From Catenaria anguillulae PL171 (taxonomy: Eukaryota; Blastocladiomycota; Blastocladiomycetes; Blastocladiales; Catenariaceae): a DNA stretch of 64,000 nt. The stretch covers positions 1-64,000 of the forward strand of contig MCFL01000127.1 in assembly GCA_002102555.1 (NCBI GenBank), given 5' to 3'. The position numbers and the translations under genes are program-made. Numbering within the stretch: position 1 is the stretch's first letter; each line of letters starts with the position of its first letter. A model generated the notes under the pieces. That model searched no databases, was not told where the DNA came from, and saw only the letters and a program-made list of their open reading frames with translations. Shown one piece after another: positions 40,870-51,109 of this stretch.

Positions 40870-41418
40870 GGCGTGTCGGTGGGGATGCAAGTCGGGCGAG
40901 AATTCCTGGTCGGTGTGCGGGTGTTAAAGGTACGAGTGTGTGCGTGGGCTGTCTTGACGTCGTATTTATTTAGCCTCTGTCTGTTGCTCGCGATAATGAG
41001 CGCGTGACCAATTTCGATCGACTCGCTTGACACGTGATTTGTGACCACCTTCACTTTCAAGAGGGCTCTGTGATGCCATCGTCTCTTCTCTCGCGTCAGG
41101 CGTTCCCAGGTGCGGACAGGCCTCGGCAGAGCCATGACAATACTGCGATCGCATTCGCAAGTAGAATATGAAGCAGGCCACCGACATGTCTCCACCATGG
41201 GCACACGATCGACTCGTGGATTTGGCCAGTTGGACATGGGAATCTTTGTATACAAGGAGTGGGGGCAAGTGGATGGGAAGCTCAAGTGCGTGAATGAGCG
41301 TGGTGTTTGTGGAGAGGGAACGTGGGAGCTGAGCGAGAAAAGCAGTTGAAGTTAGCCATCGGAGAACGGATAGAGGACAACAACTGAGTGAGAGAAGCAA
41401 GAGGCAATCGCAAGCCGT
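40870..41418. other. Intergenic
   Basis: Promoter of ILV3 at one end and 3' flank of the deacetylase pseudogene at the other. No gene or RNA recognised. Confidence 0.45.
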
Positions 41419-42360
41419 TCACATCCGGCGCGACGGAATCCACTGGCTGCAAACGGACGGCGTCTCCTGCTTTTGATACGCAAACTCATTCAAGCAAAGA
41501 TACATGGGCACCGGCGTGAATCCATTGGCCCTCGCCATCGCATGCACTTGGGCCACGACAGAATCCGACTTGCGGTTAATGTCGTGCTGAAAAGCGTGAT
41601 ATACGATCGGGTGTTGGGTCCCACAACTTGTGTTCAATTTTGCTCAACGATTTCGGGAGCCCAGTCATTGGTGTCACCCAGGGTCGACCACATGATGACT
41701 TGATACCCGCTTGCAACGAGGCGATCGTGGATGGCCTAGTTCAGGCTGCCATACGGCGGGCGATAGAATCGAGGGCGAAGACCAACCAAGCGTTGAATCT
41801 CAGGAACTCGATGCTCACGTCGGCGGCCGACAGTGTGGTCAAGTCTGGGTGCGACCACGAATGCGAGGCAATGTAGTGGCCCTCAAGGTGGCCACGAAGA
41901 GCAATAGACTTATGTCGGCGAATCAGGATGCCGAGCCAAAGAATGTCGTCTTTTGTGTTGATTGCACGAAGGGTGTTCAAGATTGTCACGGTCTCTGTCC
42001 AAACAACAGCTCACTCTGTCAGTTGCGCGAAAACGTAAATATGAGGCTGGACAGGCCAAGGAGTCAACTCGAAGTGCGGGCCAGCATCGTCATATGTTAC
42101 TGCCATCATCCCATTGAAGCCACATGATCGGTACGAGCCAATCGAATCACGTTTGAAAACACCAGATGGCAGTGAGACAGTTTCCAAAATGTTGCGATTG
42201 GAGCTGGCTCTGGGAACATGTCGCATGTGCGGATTCCAGCAGGTGCAAGTCTCCTGCTGCACTGGGACGCACAGGAGCTCTTGCTGGCGCCGGCCTCGGG
42301 CGCATTGGAACATTCCCCGCTTACCAGGCAGCAAAACTCTTTGCCACATAGAGTTGAGAG
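41419..42360 (-). pseudogene. Chitin deacetylase (CE4) pseudogene with chitin-binding domain
   Basis: The fragments follow the order of a fungal chitin deacetylase, which removes acetyl groups from cell-wall chitin. About 42355-42255 resembles a Cys-rich hevein-like chitin-binding domain (LCGKEFCC). About 42160-42080 reads LPSGVFKRDSIGSYRSC then MAVTYDDAGPH, the metal-binding motif with one extra Ala. EGHYIASHSWSHPDLTTLS (about 41880-41830) keeps the HxxxH motif. RPPYGSLN, then DTNDWAPEIV (about 41750-41650), and HAFQHDINR (about 41600) are the later motifs. The parts lie in at least three frames with stops between, at least one right after RPPYGSLN, and no signal peptide precedes them. It is clearly dead. 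It lies just downstream of the large F-box gene, on the same strand. Confidence 0.8.
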
Positions 42361-42448
42361 CAGGCGTGAAGCGATGCGTGAATGATGGTATCCACCGGAA
42401 GAAAAAGTGCATGGTATCAAGCAAAAAATTGAAAAAAATGGCTTGGCC

Positions 42449-45400
42449 CTACTCATCACCCTGCAACACATACAATGCCGGCCCACAAACCACGGCCAAC
42501 GCATCCCACCTCTCGCCCACCCACAGCGACTGAATTGACGTGACAAATGCCCCCTCATCCGCATCATCGTCCATTTCATCGCTCTCTTCGCTTTCATCAT
42601 CATCTTCGTCCTCATCACTCGCTTGGTCCTCACCTTGCCCCAACCCAAACTCATCCTCCTCGTCCCACTCTGTCTCGCTCGCATCGCTGGAACTCGTCGC
42701 CACCACCCGCCGCCGCCTGCCCATGCCACTGACCAACCCACGCCTCACACCCACAATCTCCTGCCCAACCCGCCCCGCACCACTGTCCACACTTGTATCG
42801 GCCTCGGGCACCGTCCCCGCACTGCTCGCACTTGTTTCACCAGGTGACCCATTGCCCCTCGTACGTGCCTTACGCGCCGCGGCCGCCTCTCGCGCCTGCT
42901 TCCTGCGTTCCTCCACACTCACTACGCGATCCACGACCCTCGCCACCCTCGCACCTAACGGGCCCTGGACCCAGATGTCCCGCTTGAGCTTGCACGCAAA
43001 CACGCCGAGTGCGTGCGACATGCACACGTGCTGGCCGTGCGCGTGCGTGAATGCGCGACTGGCCGTGGGCCGCGACAAGTCCAGCATGGGCATGGGCTTG
43101 TTGTTGGCACCCGAGCGGTTAGCAAGGTCAAGGCACACGAGCCGCGCCCACGTGTCGGCGTGTGCGGCAAGGTACAAGTGGTAGCACATGTTTTGCCAGA
43201 TGACAGGCTCGTCGATGCGTGCAGAAAAGAGCGGGGTTGGTGAAAGCGGGGTTGCGGGTGGAAGCCGAGGCAGGACCGCGGCCGTGGCACCTGCACCAGC
43301 TGCGGTCACCGTGGCCAAGAATGACGGAGACGTGTACGAATTAGGAGTCATGGGCGTGAGCGTCGCGTTGGAGTTGAGCGAACCGATCGATCCGCTGCTC
43401 CCACTGCCAGACGAAGACGAGTGTGGGCTCGACGAGGTTGCTGAAAGCGGCGGTTGCAAGTAGCTCGACGCAGGTGATGTGCGCATGCCCGAGGAAGTGG
43501 ATGAAGCGAGCGACGACGTGGACGACGCGGCTGGCGACGAAAAGCGCGTCATGATGACTGGTGCGGGTCGCACAGGCAACGTGTACAGCTCGTAAATGCG
43601 GTTGAATGGTGACAGCAAATGGTCTGCGTTGGCTGTGGATGGATCGTTGGTGTCGCGCACGCCAAGGAGGATTTGGTGCCATTCACGGCGCGCGTATGCG
43701 TCAGCTTGCGGTGCGTTTTCAACGAAATCAATGGCTGAGCCGGCTGACCCGTGACTGCCGGCGGTTTGGAGTGGACGAATGGATGGGATTTCGTTGAGAA
43801 TGGTGGGTCGATACCATGGCTTGTCGTAAAGCACGTCCAGATCAAGTGAAGTCTTGCCGACTGCGGTGGCCGAGGGACGGGTGGAAAAGCATTCGAGCGG
43901 CGACATTTGCTTTGTCAAGTCGTGCATCGGAGGGAACGACCAGGTGGAAAAAATGCCGTTGGCAGAAGCAACAACCAGCTTGGATAGCGGGACGTGGCGG
44001 CCGTCTGGAAATGGGTAGAAGAAATCTGCTGGTTGAGGGACAATATGTCGGGCAATGAGCTGAAGGTTGGACGGAGATGATGTCGATGATGATGGATTGT
44101 CCTGTGTTGTTGGATCCACAGCAAGGAAATCGATCGTGACAAAAAAGAGGTTTGTGGATGTTTCATCCACGGGTGACAGGTAAGCGAGCATGTAATCGCC
44201 CGATTGGAGGGTATAGAATGTTTCCGCTGTGAAACGAAAACAACAATACGAAAACAAGAGCGTTAAAACACCAGAAAGCTGCTCAAAAAAGGCAGGCCCC
44301 AACGTACTGAAAGGTATTCCCAAATACGAATGCAAATACTTCTGTGCACAATGTACATTCTCACGATCCGAAGCATAATCCACAATCGCCAAAACACAAC
44401 GCGATGTATCCGAGCGAGCCGAGTAGCATAACGCATAGCGAGTCCGAGGCAAGTCCAACCCAAGCAGCCGAAACAGCGCGTTCCCGCCACCACGAGCACC
44501 CGCCGAGTTGGGCTCGGTCAAGTCGTAAAACTTGGATGCGCCTGGGGCAGGATGCTGCTGATAATGCACTTGCATTGCTGGCAAGAATGGGTATGTGCCG
44601 AGATTCGGGTCGCGGTAAATGGCATGGTTGGCCAGCACGCGCAAACTCGGGTACTCGAGCACATGAACGGTGCGAAGCTTTGTCGGGCGAATCGGGCTTG
44701 ACCGCGGTGTCGAGCCGTACGTTGAGCGGGAATAAGTGGGTGGAAACGATTCAAACTCGTCTTCACCTTCAGAAGCGTCGCTTTCCGAAGAGGAGGGCTG
44801 AGCGCGAATCAAGTGCCGAGCCAGAACAGCGAGACCACGGCGGTAGGAACGAGTATGCGGTTGTGTAGGTGAGTGCGGCGAGAGCGAGAGCGGCTCGTCG
44901 TCCGTAGCCATGGACAAGTAGGCCGCATCCAACTTGCCGTCGTCGATGAGGGCGCCGACAGTGTGATCGGACAATGAGAAATGGCCGAGAACGGCTGGCA
45001 GCGGCGCTAGCTCAACATGAACAATATCAAACTGCTTGAGCCGCCATGTCTTGTCGATTCGGATGAGGTCCCGGACAAGAGCAAACCAAGATCCCTGGAA
45101 ATCCGACAATTGAAGCCCACGCGACGCCTGGCCTCCTGGGGCCGTTGTCTGGAGCGAAGTAGCGGCCATGCGCGTTGATCGCAGTGCAGGATCATGGTTA
45201 GCGTGGATTGTAAGCGGTGCGGATGAAGTTGCGAGTGTCGGGGCCGATGACAAGACGAGCGGCGGCCTGGTCGCGCCGAGAGCAGACGGTGCACTCGCTG
45301 ATGCATCTTGAGAACCAGCAGTCACAATACGATGTGCGTTGAGTGCCGAGTACACTTGAAGCCATATGAATTCATCGTGCACAAGCGAGTGGAATCGTCT

Positions 45401-45910
45401 CGAAACCCTGGACAAACGTATCAGAGTTTGCACTTGGACCGGCACAAGTTGCCGAGCTCGATGCCGGTGTCCTTGTTGCAAGTTGGTGTTGGCACATGCC
45501 CGTGACGACTGCGAAGCCGATCCAATTCCCAGACCAATTGGCCCATGCGGTTCATGAGACGATGGTGGATCGCACAACCTGAAGAGTGGAGGGAGTACGG
45601 AGCTTTTGGCGATGGTGACAAGGATGGACGACAACAAATCGTCCGACAAGTCGTCCAACGAGGCGGTGATGCCGACTCGTCGCGGTGGGGACGGGATACT
45701 CGAGCCGCTTGCAGACGTTTGTGAAGATGATGAGCGCGAATGGAGCGAGGAGAATGTTGGCGATGAAAGCGGGACGACAACGAGGGCTGGTGGGCCAGTT
45801 GGCACTGAGCCGTTACCCGCGCTGGTTGTCGCATCCGCCTCGGGTGCCGGTCGAGTAATCTTTGGCGTTGCCGGTGGCTGCGGTGCTAACGTCTGAGAAT
45901 TGTCTGACAT
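42449..45910 (-). CDS. Large F-box-like protein of unknown function (two exons)
   Basis: With exons 45910-44308 and 44226-42449 the product is 1,126 aa. Residues 80-95 (SLDDLSDDLLSSILVTIA) and about 155-180 (LIRLSRVSRRFHSLVHDEF) make an F-box split by a roughly 55-aa insert. After a Ser/Ala-rich linker there is a long beta-strand-like region (residues 270-960) with repeated hydrophobic strands, possibly a propeller, ending with SLWVGERWDALAVVCGP. An Asp/Glu-rich stretch (about 1,040-1,090) precedes the end. This suggests a substrate receptor for an SCF ubiquitin ligase, by architecture only. The intron of 81 nt (GTACGT to CACAG) is a multiple of three and has no stop, so both forms can be translated. 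Confidence 0.7.
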   Translation of the reverse strand: MSDNSQTLAPQPPATPKITRPAPEADATTSAGNGSVPTGPPALVVVPLSSPTFSSLHSRSSSSQTSASGSSIPSPPRRVGITASLDDLSDDLLSSILVTIAKSSVLPPLFRLCDPPSSHEPHGPIGLGIGSASQSSRACANTNLQQGHRHRARQLVPVQVQTLIRLSRVSRRFHSLVHDEFIWLQVYSALNAHRIVTAGSQDASASAPSALGATRPPLVLSSAPTLATSSAPLTIHANHDPALRSTRMAATSLQTTAPGGQASRGLQLSDFQGSWFALVRDLIRIDKTWRLKQFDIVHVELAPLPAVLGHFSLSDHTVGALIDDGKLDAAYLSMATDDEPLSLSPHSPTQPHTRSYRRGLAVLARHLIRAQPSSSESDASEGEDEFESFPPTYSRSTYGSTPRSSPIRPTKLRTVHVLEYPSLRVLANHAIYRDPNLGTYPFLPAMQVHYQQHPAPGASKFYDLTEPNSAGARGGGNALFRLLGLDLPRTRYALCYSARSDTSRCVLAIVDYASDRENVHCAQKYLHSYLGIPFSTLGPAFFEQLSGVLTLLFSYCCFRFTAETFYTLQSGDYMLAYLSPVDETSTNLFFVTIDFLAVDPTTQDNPSSSTSSPSNLQLIARHIVPQPADFFYPFPDGRHVPLSKLVVASANGIFSTWSFPPMHDLTKQMSPLECFSTRPSATAVGKTSLDLDVLYDKPWYRPTILNEIPSIRPLQTAGSHGSAGSAIDFVENAPQADAYARREWHQILLGVRDTNDPSTANADHLLSPFNRIYELYTLPVRPAPVIMTRFSSPAASSTSSLASSTSSGMRTSPASSYLQPPLSATSSSPHSSSSGSGSSGSIGSLNSNATLTPMTPNSYTSPSFLATVTAAGAGATAAVLPRLPPATPLSPTPLFSARIDEPVIWQNMCYHLYLAAHADTWARLVCLDLANRSGANNKPMPMLDLSRPTASRAFTHAHGQHVCMSHALGVFACKLKRDIWVQGPLGARVARVVDRVVSVEERRKQAREAAAARKARTRGNGSPGETSASSAGTVPEADTSVDSGAGRVGQEIVGVRRGLVSGMGRRRRVVATSSSDASETEWDEEDEFGLGQGEDQASDEDEDDDESEESDEMDDDADEGAFVTSIQSLWVGERWDALAVVCGPALYVLQGDE
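44227..44307 (-). other. Probable intron of the F-box gene, 81 nt, in frame
   Basis: GTACGT after TTTCA and TTTCACAG before CGGAAA on the minus strand. Its length is 27 codons without a stop. If retained it adds a hydrophobic, Cys/Phe-rich stretch (LTLLFSYCCFRF) inside an otherwise polar region, which favours splicing. Confidence 0.75.
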
Positions 45911-46537
45911 GATCGGAGAGTCAGCTCGAGTTCCCAGGATATCGTGATCAGCTCAGGCTGGTGGGCGTTCGTCGGCCGAGTGAGCGGGACTTTTGGATAG
46001 GGTGTTGCGGTCGATCGGGGTGCGGCCAAATAGAGCCTGCCAGGCTGCTGCGTCTGCGTAAAGAAAGCTTTGGGCCGCGAAATCGCAGCAGTAGAAGCAA
46101 GAGTCAAATGCCCAAAGGCCCGTGGCGTGACTTGAAATGCGTCGGATTGCGTTATGATCATTCAATACGACATTCATGGGAAATCTCGCTGGAGCCGAAA
46201 GGAGCACAAAGGCACGGGGAACTCGGAAGGACGGCTGCACTGACAGGACCTATAGACATTTTTTTATTGATGGTTTGCCCTCGTCCCTCGTCCGGTCGGT
46301 TTGCAAGATATAAGTGACTGTTTGCAATTTGCACCACCACGCCAACGGGGCGGGTTGTGATGCATTTTGGAATCTTTTGAAGCGGCTGCTCGGCGCGAGC
46401 AAGCTGAATGCTGGGCAGGACGCGAGAGCGCTCAAGGGTCACTCACCATCCATGAACAAGTTGCAACGGCAAGTATCAATACATGGTCATATAATACACT
46501 AGTGCAATGAAGGAGTGAAAAAAAAAGACTTTCCGCA
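45911..46537. other. Divergent promoter region
   Basis: This lies between the starts of the F-box gene and a subfamily B repeat gene. No gene or RNA recognised. Confidence 0.45.
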
Positions 46538-48559
46538 ATGGAAGTGACCTCTCCCATTCTGCCGCACCCGCTGGTCGAGCTTATCGTTGCCATGGCGGCC
46601 CTCACTGCGCCTCGATCCACAACCATCTTCCATCTCGCCCGAATCTTGCCACCAACACAAGTGCCACTCGCCTACGCCACCATCTTGCGCATCGCCAACC
46701 GATACAAGGCCCCATCCGGCCTGCTTGACGACTCGCATGAGCTGATTGATCCCACTTGCATGCAGTCCATTGACCATCCTCCCAACGACATCTACTTGGG
46801 CATTGATCGGCCCATGTCCCCAAACAAAGCGGCCCTCTTTCGGCCCATCTTACTTCGCATGTTTCCGCATTTGAGCCGCATTGTACTTGCAGAATCAGAG
46901 TGCGCATTCTTGGACAACATTGTTCGATGCTGTGCATACATGGGCCATTTGGAATTGTTGCAGCGATTGTTAGATATGGGTGCGGATTTGATCGAGTGCG
47001 AGCGGGTCTTGGATGCCGCAAGCGAGGCGGGTCACGTCAATGTGCTGCAGTGGTTTCTGGATTCGCATTTGGTGGCTGCAGGTACATCGTTCTCTAACGC
47101 AGCCACTGCGCTGGCCTCGCTCAACGGCCATGTTCACGTCCTTGACTGGTGGCGAACCAATGAGACAAAGGTCGGAGTTATAAGTGATGGAGACGATTTG
47201 TTTTCAAACGTGGACGTCATTTCCAGTGCATGCGCGAAATCCCAACTTGCGGTTTTGGATTGGCTCCACTTGTATTTCGAGTCCACTGGCGAAAACAATG
47301 TTGACTTCACTCCTCTGACCTATGGCTGGGTCGACGCTGCAGAGAACAACCAAGTTGGAGTGCTGGAATGGCTCAAAGCAAACAAGATTCCGTTTCCCCA
47401 ATCGGGATCAGGATACGGAATGTATTGCTGGATCGATTATGCTTGCAAAGGCAAAGATGCCAGTGGGTGCATCGAAGTTCTGGACTGGTGGTACAAAAAC
47501 ACGAATCGCAAGCAATACTCTTTCAAGGCCATTGAATGGGCATCAGCACTTGGTCGGCTCAATGTATTGCAATGGTGGGCTGCAAAGGACGATCTCGTTT
47601 TCAAGTATTCTCCAAGCGCTCTTCGCATGGCGTCCATTCATGGACATGTGCATGTATTGCTCTGGTTTGCAACCAAGGTCCCCAGCTACCATTTACTCTG
47701 TCAAAGCCCAAGTACGGTCGCTTTGCCGCCACAAGCTCTCCCACAAGTGATTCCGCGCGACATTCCGACTTTGGTGGCGTTTGGACGTACAGACTATTTG
47801 GCGAGCTTGGGATCTGTTTCACCAAACGAGGAGCTAGTCATCCAAGTGTTTGAAGCTGCGACCTCGCATGGGCAAGTTGGCTTACTGCAGCTAAATCTCG
47901 CCGCCTGGCAGCTCCTCAATCCCCGAGATGATGGACCCAACAAGTGCGACTTGAGCAGCGCCGCAGCAAGCAATAGTGTGGCGACGCTCCTTTGGTGCGA
48001 AATGTATTTGCCTGGATGGTATTCTGGTGTTGCTCGCCAAGAGGACTGGATTGAGTACGCAACCAAGGCTATTGAATCTCAAGCCGACCTTGTTCTTTCG
48101 TGGATGTTGGATACAGGGAAACTGGATTCGGAGGCGTCTGATTTGTACTACTGTCTCAACTCTGCCTGCTTCTTGGCCGATTTGAACATGCTCAACATGA
48201 TCCTGGCCAAGATGATCAAGAACAACCCGCAAGAGCTTGCACAACTCGATACGAACGATTCGTTGCTCACCATTTTGGCCTTCATGGGCCACGTCGCAGG
48301 CCTTGAATGGTGGTCAAGCAATGAATTGCCTGTTTGCAAATCAACACTGCCGATTGACTATGCTAGTCGGCGCGGCAAGCTCGCAGTCTTGGTTTGGTGG
48401 CAGGCATGCTCGGATTGGCCATTTCTGTGGTCGGAAGCGGCGATTCGCTGGGCGGTCGAGTACAAGCAAACAAAGGTGATCAAGTGGTGGTTGGGATCGG
48501 GGCTGGTCAAGGATCAAGTGCTGCTTCGTCTTCTCCAAGAAGGGACAAGACAAGACTGA
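46538..48559 (+). CDS. F-box/ankyrin-type repeat protein, subfamily B
   Basis: An intact intronless gene of 673 aa, the partner of the gene at 10315. The N-terminus reads LPHPLVELIVAMAALTAPR then LPPTQVPLAYATILRIAN. Repeat cores include GHVNVLQWF, GHVHVLDWW, NQVGVLEWL, GRLNVLQWW and GHVHVLLWF, and the end reads TKVIKWWLGSGLVKD. The two B proteins match along their whole length, including RDIPTLVAFGRTDYL in the middle (RDMATLVAFGRTDLL in the other), so they are a dispersed duplicate pair 36 kb apart. It is convergent with the unknown gene that ends at 48652, with about 90 bp between. Confidence 0.86.
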   Translation: MEVTSPILPHPLVELIVAMAALTAPRSTTIFHLARILPPTQVPLAYATILRIANRYKAPSGLLDDSHELIDPTCMQSIDHPPNDIYLGIDRPMSPNKAALFRPILLRMFPHLSRIVLAESECAFLDNIVRCCAYMGHLELLQRLLDMGADLIECERVLDAASEAGHVNVLQWFLDSHLVAAGTSFSNAATALASLNGHVHVLDWWRTNETKVGVISDGDDLFSNVDVISSACAKSQLAVLDWLHLYFESTGENNVDFTPLTYGWVDAAENNQVGVLEWLKANKIPFPQSGSGYGMYCWIDYACKGKDASGCIEVLDWWYKNTNRKQYSFKAIEWASALGRLNVLQWWAAKDDLVFKYSPSALRMASIHGHVHVLLWFATKVPSYHLLCQSPSTVALPPQALPQVIPRDIPTLVAFGRTDYLASLGSVSPNEELVIQVFEAATSHGQVGLLQLNLAAWQLLNPRDDGPNKCDLSSAAASNSVATLLWCEMYLPGWYSGVARQEDWIEYATKAIESQADLVLSWMLDTGKLDSEASDLYYCLNSACFLADLNMLNMILAKMIKNNPQELAQLDTNDSLLTILAFMGHVAGLEWWSSNELPVCKSTLPIDYASRRGKLAVLVWWQACSDWPFLWSEAAIRWAVEYKQTKVIKWWLGSGLVKDQVLLRLLQEGTRQD

Positions 48560-48651
48560 CGGCGAGTATTGTCTCGATTGACCATACGGGAAAATGCCAC
48601 AATACATGATGATGCTTGACTAGTACACTTAATATACATACACGGAAAAAG

Positions 48652-50962
48652 TTACACATGCCACCCAACCGCCGCCACCACCTCGCGCAACACCCGTTGC
48701 TTTGCTCTCAACTCGTCATCCTCCACCGAGTCGCCCTGCAACCACGCGCAAATCATATGCCGCCACTCGTCCGACTTCACAATCGGCTCGGGCAACTTGC
48801 GCCATCGCTCACTTGCGGTCTTGATCGAATCACATGCAACCAAAAGACACTCGAGTGCAACCCGCGGATCCTTGAGCACCACCTCAACGTCGCTCGCCTT
48901 GATCCATTTCCAATTACCCGCGAACGTGTCGGCATTCCAAACCAAGGACGCAGTGACCAACTCGCGATTCATGCGCCACAACAGGCAAACGCTGAGCCAT
49001 TGTGCGTGGTTGTCTGCGCGGGCGCTTTGAATCATGGCCACGAGCGCGGCGTGCAGCCACGTGGGCAAGTAAGAGGGCACAAACTTGGACACGTTGGTGT
49101 GCGGGAACGTGAATGCGGGCACGTACGAGTCGAGCAAGTCGTGCTGAACAGCGTGCGCGCTTGGAAACGTTCGGTCTGCATGTCTCAAGTCGCACGTGTG
49201 GAAGGCAATAGTGAGCGCACAATAGATTGTAAACTGGGTACTGGTGAGTTGGTCGAGCATAGCGGCAAACTGGAGCGCTTGTGCTTGCTCCTCGTGTGCA
49301 AAGGCGAACAGATGGTTGTGAACAATATGGTGCGTCATGATGGCCGCGAGCTCGAGATTGGGACTTGGGGATGCTGGGCGTAAGGGCGAGTCCAAGTCGG
49401 ATGACATGCCGCTGGATGCGAGAAAATCAAGAAGGCGCATCAAGTCGGCAAGCGAAGTACGATCGGCTGGAAGAATGCCAGAATACGTGCGCGAAAACCA
49501 TGGCCATTGAGAATCATCACGGCGCACAGGATGGTGGGCAAGATAAACGATTGGGTCAATTTGCCGATGGATCACATAGTCTAAAAGAGCATTGCATTCG
49601 CTCGTTGGAGGCGGGGTAAACGAATCGGTTAATGATGGGTGGTAGCGCCAATCTTGGACGACAGTATCCCAATGAGTAGCGAAAGCTAAACACATGTGCG
49701 ATTTGCACAATGGTTAGTGGGAGCATGAACGGAGAATGACCAGCACAAGCAAAGACCAAAGGCGAACCAAAGCGAATCACCTGATTCAATTGATTTGGAA
49801 GTATGACGTGCTCGTCAAATATCCGCAGCGAATCCTTTCGTGCCGGATTCTTGCACGCAAAGTACAGCAGGCGGCCAATGTCGGAATCCGCCAGTAGTTG
49901 GAGGTCAATACATGTGCCCAGCAGCTCGATCCCGAAACCCTCTTGAACCAACTCGGCAAACGGCGATGCGAAAGCGGGCAACTGATGCGGGTCCTGTCGT
50001 ATGCACTGCAGGTTGGGCACATCCAATTGCATGAACGCTTCCTTGAACGCTGGAACGGTATCGTTGTGGCAGATAGGAACGCACGCAAAGAATGGCAATG
50101 GCTTGTTGTTGAAGCATGCTTTCTGAACCCACCGGAAAACCGAAGCGAAATGAGTCGGGTCCTTTTCCAGGACTCGAGGACATGGGAGTGTGCACTGGAA
50201 CTGAGCAGCAACAAGGGCAGTGACGATGGATGCGTGTGACTCGTTGAGCGGATAATGCAACGTGAAAGTATCAAAGAACTCGAGCGGGGGAAGATCGACA
50301 AGAGCGTGGAGGAGAAAGAGCAGTTGGACGGAGGATTCCGTTTGTTCTTGGCGTTCACGGATGTAGCCCAGGAGGCAGCAATCGCAATCTTTCGAGAAGG
50401 TGTCGATTTGCCGAAAGCTGAGCGACGTCAAGATGCTGGAGAATGCGTCAAGGTGGCGAATGCGAAGGAAGAAGACGAAAAGATGAATGAGGTCGACTTG
50501 ACCTTGCCACCCGTTTGGCTTACTGATTCGCTCATCTGGCGCCGCAGATTGACGGCGAGCGAGCCGGGCGGTGCCTCTCAGGGCAGCTGTGGCGAGAACT
50601 GGGGAGAAACTGAAAACAGCATCAATCGACTTCTTGGCGGCATTGAAGCGCTGGAACAGTCCCGGATCATCATGGCCGGCACGGCTCGCTGTGCATTCCA
50701 ACTCGCGGAAATCGTCGATAAGCTCGTCAAATGGATCGAGAAAGGTGCAAAGCCTGCGCTCAACATTGTCGCTATCCTCTGGCAGTGGGTCGCAGAAGAC
50801 AATACGGTAAACCCAAGCGTGGATGGTGGCGTGGTCGGATATGAGAGCAATGGCGACGGCCAAAGAACTGGCAACGAGCTGGGTGCGCCGCTCGGCGAGA
50901 GCAAGGACCGCCAGGAGGATATCCGTAGGCAAGATTGCATGAGGACTGTGTATTGGATTCAT
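48652..50962 (-). CDS. Unrecognised protein with F-box-like N-terminus, two reading frames
   Basis: Two overlapping open frames on the minus strand appear to be parts of one gene of about 750 aa: 50962 down to about 49690, and about 49690 down to 48652. The first starts at an ATG with an F-box-like segment (ILPTDILLAVLALAERR). The second has no ATG at its beginning (TTG at 49710), which argues for a continuous gene. The join needs either an intron ending at the TTTAG near 49687 (no convincing donor found between 49790 and 49730) or one base lost. The protein is helical, Leu/Ala-rich, with no known domain seen. It is divergent from MED22, 147 bp between starts. Confidence 0.55.
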
Positions 50963-51109
50963 TCTTGACCCTTCATTGTGCCGTGCACGTGTGTCATTGA
51001 TTGATGAAGTGGACTCACACGCCTGGTAAGTTTACGACGATCGCGACCAAGAGTTTTCCTCCCCATCCACGACGATACATGAGTCAGACCAGACATTGGA
51101 CTCGGCGCA

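Noticed and set aside
39796-41007. 403-codon plus-strand frame opposite ILV3
   Set aside because: Antisense shadow of the dehydratase gene; its Arg/His-rich reading has no domain.
1337-48559. Viral or mobile origin of the repeat-gene cluster
   Set aside because: No integrase, transposase, terminal repeats or viral core genes are seen near any copy; ordinary host duplication explains the layout.
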